Positions 1 to 5,316 of a stretch of 6,824 nucleotides of DNA are shown here, piece by piece. The stretch comes from CAYGKP01 sp964350605 (GTDB lineage Bacteria > Bacteroidota > Bacteroidia > Cytophagales > JAAEPT01), in contig CAYGKP010000140.1 of assembly GCA_964350605.1 (NCBI GenBank), positions 1-6,824 on the forward strand, in the 5' to 3' direction. The first letter of the stretch is position 1. Each line of letters opens with the position of its first letter. The notes under the pieces are model-generated. The model searched no databases, was not told where the DNA came from, and was given only the letters and a program-made list of their open reading frames with translations. The position numbers and the translations under genes were made by a program.

Positions 1-411
1 CTCACGGGGTGGGCGAGGCTCGCGTTCCTTGCGCTCGCCGCGGGGTTCGCGGGCGGGGCGGCTGCTTTTTTCTTCCGAGTTGTCGGAATCACCCTCCGAC
101 GACGAATCGCTAGGGGCATCGGTCACGTTCTCGCGTTTCGGGCGGCGCGCAGGGCGGTCGTCGTTGCTGCTGCGCGATCTGCCTTCTGATTTGCTTTCAG
201 CGGGGGCCGAGGTTTCGACACCCACAGCTTCCATCGAGTCAAGTTCGGCGCGTGCGGATTGCACTTTGTCGGGCTCGACGGCTTGGAAGTCAAGAATGGC
301 GTAGACCAGTTCTTCTTTGGACATGCGGCGTGTGCGCTTGAGGTCCAGGCGTTCGGCCAACTCTTTGAGTTCGCTCAGGAGCTTTAGCTCCAATTCTTCA
401 ATGCTGTACAT
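1..411 (-). CDS. rho: Transcription termination factor Rho, N-terminal part (3' end off the left edge)
   Basis: Rho is a hexameric RNA helicase/ATPase that ends transcription of untranslated RNA in the cytoplasm. Only the first 137 codons are visible; the frame is open through base 1, so the RNA-binding and ATPase domains lie outside. Residues 1-45 (MYSIEELELKLLSELKELAE, then a MSKEELVYAILDFQA helix) match the Rho N-terminal helix-turn-helix domain, in the form typical of Bacteroidota. Residues about 50-137 form a low-complexity linker: Arg-rich (78-93), then Ser/Asp/Glu-rich (94-115), then Arg/Glu/Pro-rich (116-137). Such an insert between the N-terminal domain and the RNA-binding domain is known in Bacteroidota and Actinomycetota Rho. 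The ATG at 411 is chosen because it gives the family's normal MY.I.EL start. No Shine-Dalgarno is seen before it. The gene is transcribed divergently from serS. The identity is inferred from the N-terminal domain alone, since the catalytic part cannot be seen. Confidence 0.88.
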   Translation of the reverse strand, partial: MYSIEELELKLLSELKELAERLDLKRTRRMSKEELVYAILDFQAVEPDKVQSARAELDSMEAVGVETSAPAESKSEGRSRSSNDDRPARRPKRENVTDAPSDSSSEGDSDNSEEKSSRPAREPRGERKEREPRPPRE

Positions 412-501
412 GGATGCCACAGCGGCCGTAAGTACGTAAGTGGAAAGGTTGGTTTGGACTTCGCCCGTAAATGCGGGGAAAAGGCAAGAATGCCGTAGAT
501 C

Positions 502-509
502 GAAATCTA
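502..509 (-). promoter_or_regulatory. Candidate promoter -7 box for rho
   Basis: The minus strand reads TAGATTTC, one mismatch from the Bacteroidota primary sigma factor -7 consensus TAnnTTTG. It would give a leader of roughly 85 nt before the rho ATG. No good -33 TTTG was found at the expected distance, so support is weak. The identical 8-mer occurs upstream of the permease gene. Confidence 0.25.
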
Positions 510-638
510 ATAAGAGGCTTGAGGCGGCCGAGCGGCAAGAGGAGAACCCCCCTGGTCGAAACGCATGTCGACCCACTTCGATACAATGATACGGGTTCCC
601 CGCTGGGATGTCAAGCACCCACCACTTCGAAAACCGCC

Positions 639-646
639 TAACTTAG
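639..646 (+). promoter_or_regulatory. Candidate promoter -7 box for serS
   Basis: TAACTTAG is one mismatch from the Bacteroidota -7 consensus TAnnTTTG and lies 21 nt before the serS ATG, which would leave a leader of only about 15 nt. It directly follows CGAAAACCGCC, nearly the same string that precedes the TAGATTTC box upstream of the permease gene. No clear -33 TTTG is seen, so this is a tentative call. Confidence 0.25.
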
Positions 647-667
647 CGGCCCAACGCTGAACCCGCC

Positions 668-1945
668 ATGCTCGAACTCACTCGTTTGCGCCAAGACACC
701 GACTCGGTCCTCGCCGGGTTGAAGAAAAAACGCCTGCCCGATGCGCAGGCCAAGCTCGAAGCCGTCCTCTCGGCCGACGAGCACCGTCGCCTGACCCAGG
801 GGGAACACGACCGCATTTTGGCCTCGGCCAACGAGGCGGCCAAACGCATCGGCGAACTGATGCGTGAGGGCAAGAAAGCGGAAGCGGAAGCGGCCAAAAG
901 CGAAGCCGCCAGCGGGAAAGAACGCGTCCAGACTCTCCAGGTGGCACTTCGCGAGGCCGAGGCCGAAACTGAACGCTTGCTGGTCGAGCTGCCCAACCTG
1001 CCCCAGGATCGCGTACCCGAAGGGGGCGGAGCCGCCGAAAACGTGACGGTGAAAGAAGGCGGAACGATTCCGACGCTGGCCGAAGGTGCTAAGCCGCACT
1101 GGGAATTGATTGTCGATTACAGCCTGGTGTCTTTCGACTTGGGCAACAAGATTACCGGAGCGGGGTTTCCGGTGTACACCGGGCAGGGCGCGCGCTTGCA
1201 GCGAAAACTCATTCAGTTTTTTTTGGATCGCGCAGTCGAAGCGGGCTATTCGGAGACCCAACCGCCCATTTTGGTCAACGAGGCCTCGGCCTATGCCACC
1301 GGGCAATTGCCCGACAAAGAGGGCCAGATGTACCACGCGTCGGTCGATAACCTCTACCTGATTCCCACCGCGGAAGTCCCACTGACCAATCTTTACCGTG
1401 ATGTATTGCTGGCTGATGCAGACCTGCCCATCAAGCTGGCGGGCCACACGCCTTGCTTTCGTCGCGAGGCTGGGTCTTGGGGTGCCGATGTGCGGGGGCT
1501 CAACCGCTTGCACCAATTCGATAAGGTCGAGATCGTCCAACTCCGCCGACCCGAGGAATCCAATGAGGCACTGGAGGAAATGGCCTCGCATGTGGAAGGC
1601 TTGCTGACTTCCTTGGAATTGCCCTGGCGCAAGCTCTTGCTCTGTGGCGGCGACATGGGCTTCACCTCGGCCATCACGTATGACTACGAAGTGTATTCGG
1701 CGGCGCAGGGACGTTGGTTGGAAGTCAGTTCGGTGAGTAATTTCGAAACCTATCAGGCCAACCGCCTCAAGCTCCGCTACAAGGACGAGGACAAAAAAAC
1801 CCGCCTGGTTCATACCCTGAATGGCAGTGCATTGGCTTTGCCGCGCATCTTGGCGGCCTTGCTGGAAAACGGCCAAACCCCCGAGGGAATTCGCCTGCCC
1901 GGGGTCCTGGCCCAGGCCATGGGAATGCCCTTGCTGCGCCCCTAG
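668..1945 (+). CDS. serS: Serine--tRNA ligase (seryl-tRNA synthetase)
   Basis: Class II aminoacyl-tRNA synthetase that activates serine with ATP and charges tRNA-Ser (and tRNA-Sec where present) in the cytoplasm. Its 425 residues are the normal family length. Residues 1-110 form the N-terminal tRNA-binding domain; the Ala/Glu/Lys-rich stretch at about 27-108 is the long antiparallel coiled-coil arm that grips the tRNA. The catalytic core follows: motif 1 around 164-190 (GAGFPVYTGQGARLQRKLI), the serine-binding TAE at 234-236, motif 2 at 264-290 (FRREAGSWGADVRGLNR then HQFDKVE), the EVSSVSNFETYQANR segment at 352-366, and motif 3 at 385-402 (NGSALALPRILAALLEN). The ATG at 668 starts the usual MLEL..LRQD sequence. 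No Shine-Dalgarno is visible, as is common in Bacteroidota. The start, end and all catalytic motifs are intact. It is a housekeeping gene divergent from rho; the permease gene begins 83 nt downstream, so co-transcription is uncertain. Confidence 0.97.
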   Translation: MLELTRLRQDTDSVLAGLKKKRLPDAQAKLEAVLSADEHRRLTQGEHDRILASANEAAKRIGELMREGKKAEAEAAKSEAASGKERVQTLQVALREAEAETERLLVELPNLPQDRVPEGGGAAENVTVKEGGTIPTLAEGAKPHWELIVDYSLVSFDLGNKITGAGFPVYTGQGARLQRKLIQFFLDRAVEAGYSETQPPILVNEASAYATGQLPDKEGQMYHASVDNLYLIPTAEVPLTNLYRDVLLADADLPIKLAGHTPCFRREAGSWGADVRGLNRLHQFDKVEIVQLRRPEESNEALEEMASHVEGLLTSLELPWRKLLLCGGDMGFTSAITYDYEVYSAAQGRWLEVSSVSNFETYQANRLKLRYKDEDKKTRLVHTLNGSALALPRILAALLENGQTPEGIRLPGVLAQAMGMPLLRP

Positions 1946-1978
1946 CCACATCATTACAAACATCTGGCCGAAAACCGC

Positions 1979-1986
1979 TAGATTTC
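1979..1986 (+). promoter_or_regulatory. Candidate promoter -7 box for the sugar permease gene
   Basis: TAGATTTC, one mismatch from the Bacteroidota -7 consensus TAnnTTTG, lies 42 nt before the chosen ATG (2029). It follows CGAAAACCGC (1969-1978), as in front of serS. A start site about 7 nt downstream would fall near 1993, past the alternative TTG start at 1990, which favours the ATG. No -33 element was recognised, so this is tentative. Confidence 0.25.
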
Positions 1987-2028
1987 ACCTTGAACGCACC
2001 CCGCGAAACCCAATCTTTTTCAGCGACC

Positions 2029-3270
2029 ATGAGCGACACTTCCGCGTCTTCCACCCGCCCATCCTTGACCCTGGCACTCGTCTTTTTGATGTGGGGCTTC
2101 ATTACGGTGGTCAACGGCTTTCTCCTCACCGACTTGGTTACGGGTCTGAACATCAGCTTGGACCAAGTCCGGGTTCTGGCCTACCTGTTCTTTGCGACCT
2201 ATTTCGTGCTGGGCTTTCCGGCGGGAAAACTGATCGACAAAGTTGGCTACAAGCGGGGCATCACCATCGGGCTTTTCGTCACTGCGCTGGGCGCCGGGCT
2301 GCTTGTTCCCGCTGCACTGCTGCGCAACTACACCTTCGTGGTCGCCAGCTATGTGGTCATGGGGGCGGGGATTACGATCCTGCAAGTGGGTGCGAACCCC
2401 TATGTTGCCCTGCTGGCCGAGCGAACTTTTGCTGCCTCGCGCCTCAACTTCCACCAAGCGTTCAACTCGTTCGGAACCTGGATCGCCCCACTGATTGGGA
2501 TGGTCATCGTCTCGATCCAGCCGGAGTTTAACCCCGTGGAAAGCACCTTCGATGACCTCTTGCAGGCCCAAGCCAATAAGGTGATTCTGCCTTACCTGAT
2601 TATGGCGGCACTGTTCGTACTGCTGGGGATGATTTTCGCCTATTCGAAGCTGCCTGAGATTCGCACCAAGGGTGATGCGACGAACGTGAAAAACGACAAC
2701 CGCCAGTTTGTATTGCAATACAAACACTTGGTGCTGGGGGCCATCGCGATCTTCGCGTACGTAGGTGCCGAGGTTTCCATTGGGGTCAACCTGATTGGCT
2801 ACTTCCAGGAGAAAAACATTCAATTGGGCATCGCGGGCGGATTCCTGGTGGCCTTCTACTGGGGCGGTGCCATGGCGGGGCGCTTCTTTGCGGCTACTTT
2901 GCTGCGTACGGTATCTCCGGCGCGGGCGGTGACCACTTGCGCCCTGATGGCGGCTTTGTTGGTGGGTCTCTCGGTTCTCACCGAAGGAAACGCTTCGCTG
3001 CTCCTCATCCTGGCGGTGGGTTTGTTCAACTCCCTGCTCTTTCCAACCATCTTCTGCTTGGGCATTGACGGCCTCGGGAAATTCTCCGAGGAAGGTTCCT
3101 CGATCCTGATCATGGGCATTGTGGGCGGTGCGGTTGTCCTGTTTGCGGTCAACACCTTGGCTGAATCGCTGGGTAGCTATGGCATGGCCTTTCTCTTGCC
3201 GGTGGTCTGCTACCTGTACGTGGCCTACTACGGTTTTTCGGGGCACAAGTATGCCAAGATTGAAGACTAG
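2029..3270 (+). CDS. FHS/FucP-like sugar permease (major facilitator superfamily)
   Basis: Inner-membrane transporter of the MFS fucose-galactose-glucose (FHS) family, predicted to import a monosaccharide; the exact sugar cannot be read from sequence. The 413 residues show about 12 hydrophobic helices. Family signatures are: the TM1 segment VFLMWGFITVVNGFLLTDL (19-36), MFS motif A GKLIDKVGYKRG (66-77), LQVGANPYVALLA in TM4 (118-130), RLNFHQAFNSFGT in TM5 (138-150), YVGAEVSIGVN (244-254), FNSLLFPTIFCLGIDGLGK (333-351) and the C-terminal CYLYVAYYGF (394-403). Residues 205-232 form the polar central loop. The ATG at 2029 is chosen because it sits a short way before TM1; an in-frame TTG at 1990 would add 13 polar residues and is less likely. 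Oddity: the acidic residues matching E. coli FucP Asp46 and Glu135 appear to be Gly30 and Gln118. The MscS gene follows 31 nt later, so the two may share a transcript. Confidence 0.88.
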   Translation: MSDTSASSTRPSLTLALVFLMWGFITVVNGFLLTDLVTGLNISLDQVRVLAYLFFATYFVLGFPAGKLIDKVGYKRGITIGLFVTALGAGLLVPAALLRNYTFVVASYVVMGAGITILQVGANPYVALLAERTFAASRLNFHQAFNSFGTWIAPLIGMVIVSIQPEFNPVESTFDDLLQAQANKVILPYLIMAALFVLLGMIFAYSKLPEIRTKGDATNVKNDNRQFVLQYKHLVLGAIAIFAYVGAEVSIGVNLIGYFQEKNIQLGIAGGFLVAFYWGGAMAGRFFAATLLRTVSPARAVTTCALMAALLVGLSVLTEGNASLLLILAVGLFNSLLFPTIFCLGIDGLGKFSEEGSSILIMGIVGGAVVLFAVNTLAESLGSYGMAFLLPVVCYLYVAYYGFSGHKYAKIED

Positions 3271-3301
3271 CACCCTGACCAACTAACCTGGCGCAACGCC
3301 C

Positions 3302-4300
3302 GTGAAATTCCTCGACCACTTGCGCGAGCTGTATTGGAGCTTGGCCGGTAAGGCCCAGGCGATCGACGACTTTTTTGGTGGCGGCGGCAAGTTTCAGTCG
3401 CCGCATGGCGATAAGAAAGACCGTACGATTCAGGACATGATTGAGGCCCTCTCCGACAAGCTCTGGGGATGGTTGACCAGCTTGGTCCTGGGATTGCCGA
3501 ATTTCTTGATCGGTGTGTTGGTCTTTGCCCTCTTCATTTGGGGCGCGCGCTACGTGAACCGGGGCATCAGCCGGCTGGGCGGTCGCCTGATGAAAAACCC
3601 GATTGCCGGGCGGATGATGGGCTCGTTTGGCTATGTGCTCTTCATCATTTTCGGGCTGCTCCTCGCGCTGAGTGCCTTGAACCTCGACGGCCCGGTGCGT
3701 GGCTTGCTGGCAGGTGCGGGGATTTTCACTTTGGCCATTTCGTTCGCGTTTCAGAACATCTCAGCGAACTTCCTTTCGGGTTACATCTTGACCCTGCGCC
3801 GCCCCTATGAGGCGGGCGACTGGATCCAGACCAATGACATTTATGCGAAGGTCGAGGCCCTTACCCTCAACTACACCCGCATGATCACCGAGCACGGACA
3901 ACTCGTGACCATGCCCAACAAACTGGTCCTGGAGGGGCCGCTGTACAACTTTTCACGCTTGGGCCGTCGCGAGGTCGAGTTGCACGTGGGCATCAGCTAC
4001 ACGGACGATTTGGACCGGGTGAAGGCCATTGTCGAGAAAACGATTTCCGACTTGCCTGTCCGCTTGGCGGATTATCCCATCGAGGTCAACTACACTGCCT
4101 ACGGCGATTCGGCGATTGACATGGAAGTCGCCTACTGGGCACCGTTCCAGATGCACCGCGACCACGAACGGGCCGTAAGCGAAGGCATCCTGGCGATCCG
4201 CCGCGTGTTCCGCGAGGAGAACATCGTGATTCCCTACCCGATTCGTTCGATGGAGATGTTCGACATGTCGAAACCCGACATCTTCAAGGCACGGAGTTAG
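3302..4300 (+). CDS. MscS-family mechanosensitive ion channel
   Basis: Small-conductance mechanosensitive channel of the inner membrane that opens under membrane tension and releases solutes during hypo-osmotic shock. It has 332 residues, slightly longer than E. coli MscS. Residues 1-58 are a mostly polar N-terminus with a Gly run (26-29). Three hydrophobic helices follow at about 61-81, 108-127 and 131-162. The last is the pore-lining TM3, with the small-residue pattern LLAGAGIFTLAISFAFQNIS and then FLSGYILTLRRPYEAGDWI entering the beta domain. The MscS beta-domain signature MPNKLV (204-209) is followed by YNFSR (215-219). The C-terminal alpha/beta vestibule ends with NIVIPYPIRSMEM (307-319), as in the family. 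The start is a GTG at 3302 with no Shine-Dalgarno, giving MKFLDHLREL. The gene lies 31 nt after the permease, so it is probably in the same transcript. Its TAG stop overlaps the stop of the convergent membrane-protein gene. Confidence 0.92.
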   Translation: MKFLDHLRELYWSLAGKAQAIDDFFGGGGKFQSPHGDKKDRTIQDMIEALSDKLWGWLTSLVLGLPNFLIGVLVFALFIWGARYVNRGISRLGGRLMKNPIAGRMMGSFGYVLFIIFGLLLALSALNLDGPVRGLLAGAGIFTLAISFAFQNISANFLSGYILTLRRPYEAGDWIQTNDIYAKVEALTLNYTRMITEHGQLVTMPNKLVLEGPLYNFSRLGRREVELHVGISYTDDLDRVKAIVEKTISDLPVRLADYPIEVNYTAYGDSAIDMEVAYWAPFQMHRDHERAVSEGILAIRRVFREENIVIPYPIRSMEMFDMSKPDIFKARS

Positions 4301-5283
4301 GCGGCGCGCGGGTTTCGTCTGCGCGCCAGCGAGACGTCTACCAAGGCCAAGCCCCCTACAAACAATTGGAATAACGTCTGAATGGCGTGAATGAGGACGG
4401 CGAGGGCCATCCCCTCGGTGCCTGCAATCCCATACAGCGCGACCACCTCAACGACCACCGCGTGATAGGCCCCCATGCTGCCCCCTTGAATCGGTAGGCT
4501 GCGGGCGATGCTGCCCAGGGCCATTAAGCTGAAGGCCGTTGCGAGACCCAAATGGGAGGTTGCCTCTAATGCGTAAAGGGGCAGGTAACTGGTCAGGAAA
4601 TAACCCGTCCAGATGCCGAGGGTTAACAGCAAAAAGAGCGGCCACTGGCGTAGGGCGAACAGGCTGCCAAGCCCTTGCACGAACTGAGCGGCCAGGCCAT
4701 CCTTCTGGCGCAAACGTCGCCACAGCCACAGAAAGAGGAACAAAAAGCCCAGCATCACCACGCCGATCAGCACCCAAGCCAGAACTCCGTAAGCAGCCGT
4801 GAACCGACCGAGCGGCCCGGTGACGTATTCTTCCCCAAAGCCGTAGAGTCTGGACCGTTGGGCGGTCAGCACCGTGATCAGCAGTAGAAGCAGTGTCAGC
4901 ACGTCAACGACGCGTTCGGTGGCCACGGTGCCCAAAGTAGCGGGGAGACTTCCCTTGCTGCGCTCACCCAGGACAGCTGAACGTGTCACTTCGCCTAACC
5001 TGGGCACAGCCAGGTTGACCAGATAGCCCATCATCAGCGAGGGGAAGGCCCAGCGGTAGGGGCCGGGCTGTCCAGCGGCTTTGAGCAGGAGCGTCCAGCG
5101 CCAGGTGCGGATCAGGTAGGTGCCCAAGGTGGCCAGCACCGTGAGGGCCACCCACCCGAGTTTGGCCTCTCGAATCTGGGCCCACATCAAGGGGAAGTCA
5201 ACGTGGCGAAACGCCAACCACAGTAGCAACCCACCCAGGGCCAGCAGAAGGATCGAGAGAAGCAGGGAGCGATAGCGTTTCAC
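4297..5283 (-). CDS. Flippase-like integral membrane protein (LPG synthase TM-region / UPF0104 family)
   Basis: Inner-membrane protein of the family that includes the transmembrane part of MprF (lysylphosphatidylglycerol synthase), YbhN and AglD. MprF's membrane part flips lysyl-lipid; stand-alone members are mostly uncharacterised, so the substrate is unknown here. There are 328 residues with about 8 hydrophobic segments (roughly 6-25, 42-60, 79-94, 126-141, 163-187, 211-238, 244-262, 288-318). Family motifs: NLAVPRLGEVTRSAVLGER (90-108), with the conserved Pro-Arg-x-Gly-Glu and a following Arg; TERVVDVLTL (122-131); and LPIQGGSMGAYHAVV (263-277) followed by ALYGI (282-286). There is no soluble aminoacyl-transferase domain, so it is not a full MprF. 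It starts with GTG at 5283; no better in-frame start lies between it and the stop of the AAA+ gene 33 nt upstream, so the two are probably co-transcribed. Its TAA stop overlaps the MscS stop on the other strand. Confidence 0.85.
   Translation of the reverse strand: MKRYRSLLLSILLLALGGLLLWLAFRHVDFPLMWAQIREAKLGWVALTVLATLGTYLIRTWRWTLLLKAAGQPGPYRWAFPSLMMGYLVNLAVPRLGEVTRSAVLGERSKGSLPATLGTVATERVVDVLTLLLLLITVLTAQRSRLYGFGEEYVTGPLGRFTAAYGVLAWVLIGVVMLGFLFLFLWLWRRLRQKDGLAAQFVQGLGSLFALRQWPLFLLLTLGIWTGYFLTSYLPLYALEATSHLGLATAFSLMALGSIARSLPIQGGSMGAYHAVVVEVVALYGIAGTEGMALAVLIHAIQTLFQLFVGGLALVDVSLARRRNPRAA
4303..4327. terminator. GC-only inverted repeat at the convergent gene junction (possible terminator or 3'-end hairpin)
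   Basis: GGCGCGC (4303-4309) and GCGCGCC (4321-4327) form a perfect 7-bp stem around an 11-nt loop. In plus-strand RNA, G-C and G-U pairs (4310-4312 with 4318-4320) could extend it to 10 bp with a UUUCG loop. It begins 2 nt after the MscS stop and lies inside the last codons of the convergent gene. Neither strand has a following T-tract, so it is not a textbook intrinsic terminator; it could still pause polymerase or protect the 3' end of the mRNA. Confidence 0.35.
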
Positions 5284-5316
5284 CGCTCCAAAGATGCGCC
5301 TTCGCGGCGAACTGGG

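Larger units (their letters stand above)
412..667. promoter_or_regulatory. Divergent intergenic region between rho and serS
   Basis: This 256-bp gap holds no convincing gene, and both flanking genes read outward from it, so it must carry their promoters and the rho leader. Visible structure: a tandem GTAAGTAC/GTAAGTGG at about 428-443 just upstream of the rho start; a TAGATTTC box on the minus strand (502-509); a 9-bp direct repeat CCACTTCGA at 573-581 and 622-630; and CGAAAACCGCCTA followed by ACTTAG (628-646) shortly before serS. The promoter assignments are inferences from short motifs. No rho-independent terminator or riboswitch fold was recognised. Confidence 0.6.

Noticed and set aside
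29..304. 91-codon plus-strand open frame over the Rho linker
   Set aside because: It is antisense to the Arg/Ser-rich rho linker; its own Ser/Arg-rich composition follows from that, and no start signal was seen.
398..586. 62-codon minus-strand open frame overlapping the rho start by 14 nt (possible leader peptide)
   Set aside because: It needs a TTG start, has no ribosome site and no domain, and its Arg-rich composition fits a chance frame. Translational coupling to rho is conceivable but unsupported without conservation.
582..587. TACAAT as a sigma-70 type -10 box for serS
   Set aside because: No matching -35 hexamer lies about 17 bp upstream, and the gene content suggests a Bacteroidota host, whose primary sigma factor uses a different consensus.
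880..897. Short GCGGAA repeat inside serS
   Set aside because: It encodes the Ala-Glu run of the coiled-coil arm and is explained by that protein structure, not by a DNA repeat element.
638..1963. 441-codon open frame antisense to serS
   Set aside because: It is the mirror of a complete, motif-verified SerRS gene. The protein is Gln/Gly/Phe-rich with no recognisable domain, as expected from the antisense frame of GC-rich coding DNA.
1990..2028. TTG at 1990 as the permease start
   Set aside because: It would add 13 polar residues not expected before TM1, while the ATG at 2029 gives a normal N-terminus; the candidate promoter box would also place the transcript start after the TTG.
2020..3282. 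420-codon open frame antisense to the sugar permease
   Set aside because: It covers the permease gene almost exactly, encodes a His/Gln/Arg-rich sequence with no domain, and is explained by codon bias of the sense gene.
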